Source: Notamacropus eugenii (Eukaryota > Chordata > Mammalia > Diprotodontia > Macropodidae). Taken from it: 64,000 nucleotides of DNA. Below the pieces are notes generated by a model. That model made no database searches, had not been told where the DNA came from, and saw only the letters and a program-made list of their open reading frames with translations. The stretch lies in assembly GCF_028372415.1 (NCBI RefSeq), contig NC_092877.1, positions 389,124,342 to 389,188,341 of the forward strand, in the 5' to 3' direction. This document shows, one piece after another, positions 9,301 to 21,300 of this stretch; position 1 is the stretch's first letter, and each line of letters starts with the position of its first letter. Both the position numbers and the translations under genes were made by a program.

Positions 9301-12300
9301 ATTGCTTTGTATAAATCCACCCCTGTTTGAAGTCTACCAAGTCCTGTTGAGCCCTACTCACCACCATGTGGCACTTATCGGCACCAGGGGACTCACTGTT
9401 TTAGAGCTTCCAAAACGATGGGGGAAGAATTCTGAATTTGAAGGTGGGAAATCAACAGTGAACTGTAGGTAAGTTGGATCTTCCATCAGCTCTTGGTCTG
9501 GGTGGTTTGTGGTACATGTAGGTGAGTGCTTTGGGCCAGTGGTCTTGAAGGCTGGTTGTTGGTATTACCGTACATGTGTGATGAGGCACAGGCTGTTTTG
9601 TTTATTGTGGAAAAGTTCTTGCTTGTGTTTCTGGCAGAATTCATGATTTAATCATGGCAAATATGTTTTATTCTTTAAAGTTCAATGTCTTGTCTTTGGA
9701 GGCCCATCCGAAGCAGAGTTATCTGTCCCATTACTTGGAGAGTTTGCTTCCCCCTCTAACAGTGGTGAACAGATTGAAGTCATTTGCCCCAGAAAAGGAA
9801 TCTTTAGACAAAAATTGTCACTTTGTGGGCATTTGTAGAGTTAAGAAGTTGTAGTGATCCAATGTTTGAAACCCAGATTTATTAAGAGTGCCAAAAAAAG
9901 AGAGTCAACAATGCTTCCTGTCTTTTTAGCACAACTCCTATTGCCGAGAGGTTCTTCAGCAGCTCCCCTTCTTTGAGCCTCAAGCACGCTGCCTGGTACC
10001 CGAGTGAAGTGCTCGACCCCCATGTGGTCCTGCTGACTTCGGACAACGTGATACGGTACAGACTGGTCCTGCTGAGAGATTCTGCTGTTTGGTTCTCGTC
10101 AGGATGGAGCTGTAGAGGGAATGGAATGGATAGGGTCAGTTTAGACTAGTGAATGGGGGCATGATAGAATCCAGCGTCACTGAGCCTTCCAGGAGTCTGG
10201 GAGATGAGAAGAGAGTTGGTTGTATCCATTTAGTTTCCATTTGTCCCTCCCTTTCACCAAACCATGAAATAATGTTCCTTGTTGCCTTTGGACACAGGAT
10301 AAGGCCAACCAACTGTTCCCTTTGCCTCTCCAAGGGTTACCTGTGAGCTCTCTTTCCCTTAACCCTCACCCTCACCTTCCTTTGTCTCTGGGTTTCTTTG
10401 GTGGTGAGAGAGTCAATATTGTGAAGTTGAACTTTTCTTTATGTGGGCCCTGATAGAATTGGCTGAATGATCAGACTTGAAGGGCCATGAACAGTCTCAT
10501 GTCCCTTAGGAAGGAGATTGGGAGCTGTTGAACATGTTGATCTGTGCCTGGGATCCAGCCCTGGATGGTGTATCCGAAGCTGGGAGGGCCAGGATCTCAC
10601 CCTTAGAAGTAGCTAGAACTAGGCTTACAGATGGCCTTGAAATTGCCCCGACCCTGCGGGAGTAGAAGATCACAGGCTATTTGTGAATTTGGGGCCATGG
10701 TAGTCAGAGTTTGTACAGCCTGGTGGAACCTTCTGGAGCTTGTGTTTCGCTAGCAGAGCCTTCAAGAGCCAGCATCCTCTCCAGGTCGCAGGTAGGCTTG
10801 GAGCAGGGCTTTGTGGCATCTCCAGGTCTTTGTTAGAGGAATTAATGTGTAGTCAGATTGTATTCCCATCAACTTTCCTTGTATCTGAGTTGCCCCAGTT
10901 TTAACTTGTTATGCAGCATGAGAGAGTTTTCTCTTCCTAGCTTTGAATCATGTGCAGGTCATAAAAGCATTCCATCCATTCCTTCATCCAAATCATTGGT
11001 AAAAATGTTAAAACAACAGCACTGAGCATAGAGCCCTGGGGCACTCTCTTCCAAATTGACATTGTGCTGTTATTTCTTTGGAGACTGCACTGTCCAACGT
11101 CGCCAGTGATCTCTGAGTCACCCAATCCTCATTCTCCTTGACCCCTCTAGCCTTGGGTGCTGTTGTTGGCCACTCTTTCCTCTTTGCTGGTCTCTTTTTC
11201 TAGGTCTTCAGGACACTCTTTGTTAGTCATCATCCCCAGGACACTCTTTGTTAGTCATCATCCCCCTTCTCTGTTTCCTTTACTGGATTTTCCTCCAGAT
11301 CATGCCTTTTAGCCCTCTTCTCCCTCTGGGAAGATCACTTAAGCTCCCGTAGATTTAATCACAATCTACGCTTTCTGCCCCAGACTTTCTGTTGCCTCTA
11401 ATCACATCTCCAGCTGTTTCTCAGATGTATCAAACTGGATGTCCAGTAGACATCTTTAACTCGTCCTCATTCCTTGTTCCCTCTGAATCCTCTCCCCTCC
11501 TACCTTCCCTATTACTGTCTAGGGAATGCCCCCTCACCCTCCCCTCACAGTCCCCCAGGCTCACAACCCTAGGAATCGTCCTGGATTCCTTTCTCTCCAT
11601 CCCTGCCACCCCAATATTCAATATGGTGCCAAGGCCTGTCGATTTCACCCCCTTCCCCCATCTCTTGGTTACTTCACCTTTGCAGGTGCAGGCCCTCGTC
11701 TCCTTCTGCCTACGCTATTGCAGTAGCTGCCTCTGTCTCCTCCAGGACCAATCGCAAAGACTTCTGTTTGATTTCCAAAGCCCTTCGCTCCCTCCCTTTC
11801 CTCTGGTCCAGTGGCACCAGCCTTTTTGCTGCTCCTACATTCTGCTCTCATCTCTCTCACTGGCTTCCTCGGAGCCTCCTGGATTCCTTTGAGTCTTGGC
11901 TAAAATCCCCCTTTCTGTGAACAGGCAGAGATAGGAAGGTGACAGCCTGCTCAGGCCCAGAAGCATTTAAAACTTGGCACGCCCCAAGTGAACTCAGCCT
12001 TCCTGAAGACGTTCCTTCCTCCCTGACTTGCCTGTTCCTGCTGAGGGCCCCACTCTGCTGCTGCTTCTCTAGGCTTACAGCTCTGGGGTCACTCTCAAGC
12101 TTCCTTCCCATCTGTTGTTGGATTCTGTTATTTCTTCACTGCCACTTTCCAAGGTCAGTCCTTTATCACCTCTCACCTGGACCATTGTAAATGCCTTCTG
12201 ATTCTCCCCCATCTTCTCCATTTTCTGTTCAGTTGCCAGCTAGAGCCACTCTCATCATGATGGGGGGGGGAAACCTAAAGAAAGCCCAGGGATGTAAGAA

Positions 12301-15300
12301 ATCATGATTAAGCTTGGCAGGACTGAAATACACAGGAACAGGGAAACACAAGGAATCATGGGTGGTTAGAGCTTTAAACAGAAAGAACAGACTGGCCCCA
12401 GAGTGGTCATCGGTGACCACTTGGCTTGGCTTAGGAGGAGAGACCCTCTCTCACTTTGCCAAGGTGAGTGATTGTGGGCCTTGCACTGCTCATGTTCTTT
12501 GTCAGAAGGGTTGATGGGGGAGGGGAACATACATTTGGAACTGAAGGTAGTGAAAAAAATAAGATATCCATAGAATTTTTGTGAAATTAAGTTTCATGGT
12601 GAAAGGGAGGAGGCTCATTTTGAACAGCGGGAGAGGTTAGGGATTTTTCACTTTTTTTGAATGGCTTGGACAGGCCTGAACCTATTTTTAGGGGGTAGAA
12701 AAGGAAGATGCCAGGAGAGGAAGTGAAATGAATGGAGAGAAGGGGCTTCTAGGAGCCAGTCCTTTGACGATCATCTTGTTTGTCCAAAGTCCTGGCCCTC
12801 CCAAGGTGTGGGCAAGTGGCCCTATCAGTAAAGGACTTAAAAAAGGAGGTTCCTCACTGCCTTCCCCTTCCATCTTTCCAGTCCTTTCTGCACTAAACCA
12901 CACCAGGCACCTGGAGAACTTGGCCAGCCCTTCAAGGGGAGGTGGTAGAATCAAGGCTGCACAGAAGACTGGGGAGGAGGCGAGAGTGTGGAGGATGTTA
13001 GGAGACATTGATGTCTGGGGAGGTGACTGGAGGATCTGTGCCTACATTACTAAATGCTTGGTTTTCTCTCAGGATCTATTGTCTGCGGGAGCCCCAGATC
13101 CCAGTGAAGGTGATGCCCCTTTCTGATGCTGAGGAGGAAAGCTTGATCCTCAATAAGGGGTGAGTCTGTGGGGTGTGGCAAGGTCTGTTAGGGCACCATC
13201 CACAAATGCCCACATCATGACACCTCTGGAGCAGGGCCAAGGCAGTGGAGCCAATCGGGTGCCTCACAGGTCTGGTATCTGACTCTGGAGTGTGGCAGGC
13301 TGTTAATTGTACACCTCCTCCCCAACAGAGGAACTAGTGATCCTCAGGGCCCTCTTACTCATCCAGAGGGAAACCTATTCGTTTCATTTATCTAGGTAGG
13401 GGTGGGGAACCTGTGGCCTTGAGGCTACATTTGGCCGTCTAGGTCCTCAAGTGCAGCCCTTTGATTGAATCCAAACTTATCCTGTAAAACTTGGACTAGT
13501 CACAGGTTCCTCACCCTTGGTCTAGGGGCTCAGGGGGCCAAGCGACAAAGACTGGAGATGTTACTACGTGAGTTTCCCTGGCTGCAGGGAGAGCTTGTGG
13601 GCACCCTTTAAGAGACAGTCTTTGAGTTGCTGTGGCCAAGACATCCTTGGACCCTTCCTGGTGTGGCTGGCCTGCACGGCCCAGGCAGAGGCTGACCACT
13701 GTCCAGTCTGAGTGGACGCCCTTGAAGGAACTGTCAAGCAGAGTCTGAGATGAAATGAGATAATACTTGTAAAAAGAACACCTGGCACATTCCTTCTTCC
13801 CCCTGCTAGACTGTGAGGGCGGCCCCACCCTCACCTTGCAGATGAGGAAACTGAGGCCTGTGTCCTTTGACTCCACCTCTCATTCCCTTTCCACATCCCT
13901 GCACAGCTCCCTTTTTCTTGAATCCATGCAGACCCCCACCTCTCACTTAGGACTGAGGGACTTTGAATGTGCAGATCCTGGTTTGGTGAAGGTAAATTCT
14001 GTTGCAGAGGACACAGACAAACTGGTGCTTCTAACTTTGTTTGGCTAAAGCATTCAGAGTCATTTAGAGTTGGCAGTTTTTCCTTTGATCAGTTTTTGTT
14101 TTGAATGCTTTTGTGGATGGCCGTTACCCTTAGATAAAAAAAGCTTTTTGCCAGTGACCTGCCTCAAGATGGTCTGACATTGAAGAGTGAGGCGAGAGAG
14201 ATCCTAGCAAGTTTGGGGGTGTGGGGTTGGGAGTGTAGCGAGAGTGGACCCTGACCCTAGGGGCCCTCTAGCTCCTTGCTGCTGACCTCCTTTGGAACTG
14301 CCTTTACCTGTATTGGGGTATTTGGGGATGTTTTTATGTATCTCATTAAGATTATCAAAAGTGATTGTAATACCGTGGTGGTCCCCAGGCCACATGTGGC
14401 TGTTTAGATCCTTGGGTGTGGCCTTTTGACCAAGTCCAAATTTTACAGAACAAATCCTTTTGTGAAGGGAATTTGTTCTGTGAAGTTTGGATTCAGTCAA
14501 AAGGCTGCCCTTGAGGACCTAGAAGGCCTCAAGGCTGCAGGCGCCACACCCCTGGCTGTGGCTCTGAGTGAACTCCCAGTACCAGTGACATCAGGGTCCC
14601 TCCTCAGCCCTCTGCAGTCTGGCTCTCATCCTCAGGATGCTGTTTTGTGAATATCTTGGTTACGTTTTCCAACATTTTGTCAGCATTTCGCAGTCTGATG
14701 GAAGCTGCTCTCTCTCTGCATGGCCAGGTCCTGCAGCCTTCACTTGGCTCTCACCCTTGCCCTATCTGTGGCCTGTGTCCTCCTGGACACGTGCGTGTTT
14801 CTAGGTCTTGGAGTGATTTTCCTTAAGCACAGCCCAACCATGTCACTGCCACGCTTGGTCATGGCTCTGCCCCGTGCCTAGCATGTGGTAGACCCTGCCT
14901 GGCCAACTGACAGTGAGTTTGTGTTGTCTTCAGGATAAAATACACAGGAAACTAGATGGTATACATCATCTGTTGTTTCATACCTCTTGTTTGGTCCGCT
15001 TTGTAGAAGGGCGTACACGGCATCCCTTGGAGAGACAGCCGTTGCATTTGACTTTGGGCCTCTGGCCACAGTACCCAAAAACGTCTTTGGACAGCGAAGC
15101 CAAGAGGAGGTGCTGGCCTATCCCCTGTACATCCTGTATGAGAATGGGGAGACCTTCCTCACGTATGTGAGTCTGATGCAAAGGTGAGCCACACTGGCCT
15201 CTCACATTGGATGTGGGAGGCCTAGTTAACCAATGACCCTTCTTTAAAACATGGGGGGAGGGTAGCGGCCCACAGACTCTAGGTGAGCCTTCACCCTGGG

Positions 15301-18300
15301 GCTCCCTCGAGGTGGGGGGCATAGATTCCAGGAATGAGGAGCCAGATGTCAGGTTTGTGGCTTAGGAATGACATTGAAATCCTGGAGATCCCCTGGAAGA
15401 GGCAGCCACGATGGGGAGGGGCTGGACTAGGGAGGTTAAGAGACTGGTCATCCAGGGTTTGAAGCCCTACCCAGTGATAGAAGGACTAGGCGGGAGCAAA
15501 AGGGCCATCAGAAGCCCTTCCATACCAAAAAGCTGGCCCCAGAGTGAGAGGAAGGAGCCACCTATCCTCACAGGGCCTGGGCTGCAGGCTGGGTGTCTGC
15601 CTGCCCAGTGTTTTGGCACTCAGATCCCCTTGCCCTGAGGCTTCTCTCACCTCCCAAATTCTGGAGGCTTTCTGTAGCTGTCCATTCTGGCCGGGGAAAA
15701 CTCTGAGTGTGGAGGAGCAAGCAGGCATGCCTAGCGGAGGAATAGTGCCTCTGTGGCAGTGGGGAGCTATCGGGGGCGCTGGAATGCTCAGTCCTCAACT
15801 TTGGTGGGGTAGTGCTTGTAGAACACAGCGTAGAAGTCAAAAGATGCAGGTGCTGATACACTGAGCCTGTGGAAATAGGGAGGTAGGTTTTCACAGACAC
15901 CCAAAACTGATCTTTCACTAGAGATTGCTGGAAGAAAACTTTCCTGCTCATGATTCCTTGTGTCCAAACATTCTGATACTATGAGCTTTTCAGTAATCAT
16001 GAAATAACCATCCAGTGGTGGGGTTAGGGTTAGAGATGTCAGAAGAACCCAACGTAAAAAGGAGAAAGGGGCACCTGCCAACTCTAATCTCTCACCTCCG
16101 GGTGAGTGCCAGCCCTGGACGCAGCAGATGCGGATGTGTGCAAGAAGATGGGGGACTACCCCCCCCCCCCCCCCACTTAGCCACAGACTTCACTGCTTTT
16201 CCTTTTTTTACCTCCCTTAGTGCACACTGGAGAGGTGACTCAAGCCCTCTCTGGTGCGGATTCACAAATGCTTATACTGCAGATTCTTCCTTTTTATGGA
16301 TCCTGGCACCTCGTCATTTCTCTACCATGCACAACCACAAATGTCCATGGCTGCCAACACAAAGTGAAAATGAGGTCACTGATAAAATGACAGATGCCTG
16401 AAGTCACGAACATTGACGATTGACTCATCCGATGGAAGAAGGATCCCACTTCCCACAGCCCCAAACAAAAGACCTCAGTCTGGTCCTTCTGGCTATGGAC
16501 AAAGCTCCTCTGGGTGCAGCGTATGCTCTTTAAGGGCAGGGATTGTGGCCCTGATGCTTGGCACACTCTAGGTATTTGTTCAGATCTTGCTTATAGGTTG
16601 ACTGAGAGAGAAGGTCCTGGAGGTGAGGAAGTTGATGGTGAGCTTCTTGGTGGAAAGGAGAGGTCAGTTATGGAGGAGGAAAAGCTGCTGGATGGTGGCC
16701 TCAGCAAATTGTGTACTCTCAATATGGTGGCTGTAAGAAATGACCATTTCACTGTTGGTGGAGTTGTGAACTGATCCATCCATTCTGGAGAGCAGTTTGA
16801 AACTATGGCCAAAGCGCTATAAAACTGTGCATACCCTTTGATCCAGCAATACCACTGCTAGTCTGTATCCCAAAGAGATCATTAAAAAGGTGGAGAGAAC
16901 CCACATGTACAAAAATATTTTTAGCAGCTCTTTTTGTGGTGGCTGAGAATTGGAAAGTGAGGGGATGCCTATTGGGGAGTGGCTGACAAGTTGTGGTATA
17001 TCATTGTAATGGAGTACTATTGTGCTGTAAAAAGTGACAGGCAGGATGACTTCAGAAACACAAGATTTACGTGAACCGATGCATAGTGAAGTGACTCGAA
17101 CCAGAGAAATGTTGTATACAGTAACAGCAATATTGTTAGGTGAAGAATTGTTCTTTGATCCAAGGCCATCCCAAAGGAGTCCCGGTGAAGCAGACCATCT
17201 GCCTCCAGAGAAGGAACTGATAGTGATTGAATACAGGCTGAAGCAGCTCTTTTTCAACCTTTTCGTTTTTTCTTTTATTGAAGTCTTGTACAAAATGGCT
17301 CATATGGAAATGCTCTGCATAACTGCACAGGTGTGATCTACAGCTGATAGCTTACCATCTCGGAGAGAGATGAATGGAACTGGAAACTCAGAACTTTGAA
17401 TAAAATTGTTCAAAGACTGGGAGGAAAAAAGAAAGAGAAGAAGTGGCTAACTGGAGTTATTGGGGGTTACAGAGTGGAATGCTGAGGGATGTGAAGAAAG
17501 GATGAGAGGTGTGCAAAGTCAGGTCACTTGAAGCTGCTAGGGGGCACCGTAGTACACAGGGCTAGTCCTGGAGACAGGAAGCTGTTTTTATTGCTTTTTC
17601 GTGGTGTCTGACTCTTGGTGACCCCATTTGGGGTTTTCTTGGAAGACATGGGAGTGTTTGCCTTTTCTTTCTCCAGCTCATTTTACAGACATGGAAACTA
17701 CGCAAAGAAGTGACTTGCTAATAAGTGTCCGAGGTCAGATTTAAACTCAGATCTTCCCAGTGTCAGGGCTGGTGCTACGTCCAGTGAGCTGCCCGGGAAG
17801 ACCCAAGTTCAGATCCTACCTTAGACACTAGCTGTGTGACTCTGGGCAGTCACTTCACCGATGCCTGCTTCAGTTTCCTCGTATGTAAAATGGGAACAGT
17901 GATAGCACCTGCCTTGTGGGGTGGTCATGAGGATCAGATGAGATTATGTTGGTAAAGTGCTTAGCACAGTGTTTTGCACATAGTCACTGCTTATATTTAA
18001 AAAGGTTGGGGTGTACAGATTTTCAAGAAGGTCGAGCCCCTCTGTGGTGAGGGCTACTCATCCACTTTTGGTGGCTAACTCTCACCTTGTGGCTCCAGAA
18101 GCTGTAAGCACACGCGGTAGCCACACCGTCACAAGTCATCTCAGATGGGCTGAATCAGGCTGAGGCTCACCGAGGGGCCTCAAACCTTTCGGGGAGCAAG
18201 GGGAGTTAGACACCCTGAGCATGTGAAGACTTCCCTCGCCAGCGTGGACAGATGAGGCCATAAAGGCAGCCAAAGCAGGCACTGTGGAGTCTCGAGCTTG

Positions 18301-21300
18301 GTTAGCCATGGAGGACACTAAGATCACCCACTGTCCTGTCGCTGGCCTCTGATGACGGGAAGAGTGCAAGGCTGGTGACTATGCAGCCACTGAGTCAAGA
18401 CGTGACCCTGTGATGTCAGTGGCCCTCTTCAAAAAACACACCAATCATTAGTATTTTTTAAAAGGCTTGTTCACTCTGTTGGCTGGTTTGGGGCTCAGCA
18501 TTTCAAGGGATAGCTTATGGGGTAGAATAAGGAAAAGACATTTGGGAAGGGCTGGGATCTCCCACAGAAGCCTTAGAGCTCAGTCTTTTAAAAGGTCAGT
18601 TGGAGACTGAGGGGTTTGGGGGAAGAAAAGTGGTGCATAAGGCCGGGTGCCCTCAGCTTTAGGGGAGATGGTGACCCCCAAGGAATGAGGAGAGTCCCAT
18701 ATTCTTGGGGCCTGTACTGTCCTCACTTATAAAATAACATGGGTGCATTGGATGGCAGCTGATTTAATTCAGACTTTTATGAAGCACCTACTGTGTGTAC
18801 CAGGCACTGTGCCCTGGTGCATTCACCAAGGAGGGCTCTCTAGGACACAGGTGTGGTTAGGGCCAAGAGAGGGTAGGCTGAGGAGAGGGAGAGCTTGGGC
18901 CATCACAAATTTGGGAGGAGGCATCCAGATGGAATGGAAGGATGGAGAAATCAGGCTTGGAAGGCAGGTGGACATCAGGTTGTGTTTGCCCTGGAGGAGA
19001 TGGGGAGTCCTTGGTGGCATTAAAGCAGGGTCCTGAGGCCTGCCTCAGTTTCCTCATGGTGAAGCCAAGGCCCCTGAAGTTCTTCCCGGGTTGGGGCAGG
19101 GGAGGCAGTCCTCACCATCCAGCCTTGACCACTTGTGGGTCTCCTTTTTTGTTTTCCCAGCGTTGGATCCCTGGGGAAGCTCTTGGGGCCCCTGCCCATG
19201 CACCCGGCCGCTGAGGACAACTATGGCTATGATGCCTGTGCTGTCCTCTGCCTGCCCTGTGTGCCCAACATTCTCGTCATTGCCACAGAGTCAGGGATGC
19301 TGTACCACTGTGTGGTGCTGGAAGGGGAGGAGGAGGACGAACAGCACGTAAGCGCCCTCACGTGGATGTCCTCAAGCTCAGGGATGGGCTGGTGGTGAGC
19401 AAGGGCGGGAAGCCATGTTTCCACAGCACCTTAGTGTATTGGGCATTCCAACCAGGGGGCAGTTAGCCCTTGTGATCGAGGACCTCTGTGCTCTGGCTGG
19501 ACCAGATTACATTTTTAGGGTTGTGAGGGGCTTGGTGGCATAGCCAGAGTGGATCCAGAGGGCTCCTGAGCACCCAAAACTGTCCTGTGGGAGTTGGCGC
19601 CCTGCTCTTGTCTGGCATTTGAAAAGGTCATCCTTTGTAGCCCTTTGAATCCAAACTTCACATAAGTGCTCCTTCCAAAAGGGTTTGTTCTGTAAAACTT
19701 GGATTCTGTCAAAGGGCCGCACCCAGGAGGCCTCAAGGCTGCAAGTTCCCCACCCCTGCTCTGGACCATAAGAGAGGGGGCAGGATGAGGCACCACCAGT
19801 GAAGGAATTGGGGTCACAGCTTAGAAATGCAGAGGGGTTCAGAAATGGGGGTTGCCAGAGTCTGCAGGAATAGGCTGAGGACTCTTGACAGGGAGGTCAT
19901 GGGTGGGGGAGGCAGAGCAGCCCCATGGAAACTTCCTAGGAGGCAATGTGGCCTGGGTGACTCAAGGCCCACATGCCTTTCTGCAGTCAGAGAAGTCCTG
20001 GGATTCCCGGGCTGACCTCATCCCTTCTCTCTACGTGTTCGAGTGTGTGGAGTTGGAGCTCGCTCTCAGACTGGCCTCTGGAGAAGAGGACGATGACCCC
20101 TTCGAGTCAGACTTCTCTTGTCCCATTAAGCTGCACCGAGGTGAGGGGCTGCTCTCCCCCCACACGCCCTTGTCCGGGATTGTCCTGGATGGTGCTGGGG
20201 GGATGGGAAAGGGGGGTGCTCTTACATATACACACAAGCACGCATGCATGTGTGACGGGGAAGGGAAGGAAGCCAAGATGGAATACATGCCATGGTTGAG
20301 GCTCATTGAGCGCCCAGGTTAGCAAGGGCTTTGAAGGCCAAACAGCATTTTGGATCTTGGGGCTCATTGAATAAGGCTGGGGGCTGACACTTTAGGAACA
20401 TCACTTTGGTGACTGAATGGTGGACTGGCATTGGGGGGAGAGACTTGGGGCAGGCAGATCTCCTACTCCCCCCCACCCAGGCCACTACAATAGTCCCGGC
20501 ATGAAGGGAGGAGGGCCTGCACCAGGGCAGGTTGGGTGGGGGCAGAGGAGAGGAGGGGGTGTGTTCGAGAGATGCTAGGGAGGTGAAATTGATGAGAGAG
20601 GGTAAAGAGCTGCAATTGACAGGCCTTGGCACCATATTGGATCTGGCAGGGGAAAGATAGTGATGAGCCCAGGACGTCTCAGCTTATAAGTCTGAGGGTC
20701 TGGGAGGAGGGAAGGTAGGGTGGGGCATTTAGGGGGAAAGGTGACCAGTTCTATTTCGGACACACTGAGATTGAGACGTCTGCTGGACGTCCTGTCTGAG
20801 ATGTCCACAAGGCGATTGGAGGACTGCAGAGGCTGGGGCAGGACCATCAGCACAGATGGTCATGAAATCCATGACAAGAACAGAGGGCTCAGGACATGTT
20901 TGAGAGCGTGGTCCAAGAAGGAGAAAGAACCAAGGGAATGGGAATAAGTGTTCCTGTAGCTCCTCTGCCAGGCACTGTGCCACCCACTCAAGAGATAGCT
21001 CTCTTCTGCCAAGAAAGGGCTCAGGAGAAAAGTGGCCATCATTGTCAGGTGTAGCTGAGAGGCTGAGATAGATGTGTGCCAAGGAGAGAATCAGACTGGG
21101 TGCTTGGCAAATGCCTGAAGCGAGCAGTCTTAGCGGGTACAATGAGGGGAGTGGGGAACGAGGGAGTGGAACTGCCAAACTCTAGGAGTTTGAGACAAAG
21201 AAGAGGGCTGTTTGCAGGTCTGAATAAGGGGTTTGTAAGGATGGAGAGACATGGGTATATTTGTAGAAAGTGGTGAATGAGGTAGTAAAAAGGGAGAAAT

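Larger units (their letters stand above)
10056..13072 (+). other. NUP88 intron 3
   Basis: The donor is GTACAG, weak for a constitutive intron. The first 850 bp look unique. A CR1/L3-like stretch (about 10940-11100) and a long L2-type segment (about 11185-12235) follow. The last 800 bp hold nothing recognised, apart from a G10 run near 12260. No additional exon is supported. Confidence 0.6.
13160..15006 (+). other. NUP88 intron 4
   Basis: This 1.85-kb intron holds two palindromic hAT-type elements and a short MIR-like scrap near 13838. The remainder looks unique. Both splice sites are clear (GTGAGT and TTTGTAG). Confidence 0.6.
15184..19160 (+). other. NUP88 intron 5
   Basis: This is the second largest NUP88 intron (4.0 kb). 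It holds a C15 homopolymer near 16160, an L2 tail scrap (16515-16585), an L1 3' end (16728-17410), two SINEs head-to-head (17578-18000) and a likely repeat of unknown class at about 18020-18445. About 15184-16500 and 18450-19160 show nothing recognised. No coding exon is supported. Confidence 0.6.

Noticed and set aside
16018-16032. TTAGGG-like words (also 36826, 47607, 58698)
   Set aside because: Only two units each, scattered; chance or repeat-derived, not an interstitial telomere array.
16158-16174. Long C or G homopolymers here, at 9230, 12260 and 39136
   Set aside because: They may be real or partly assembly errors; none affects a coding exon, so no biological claim is made.
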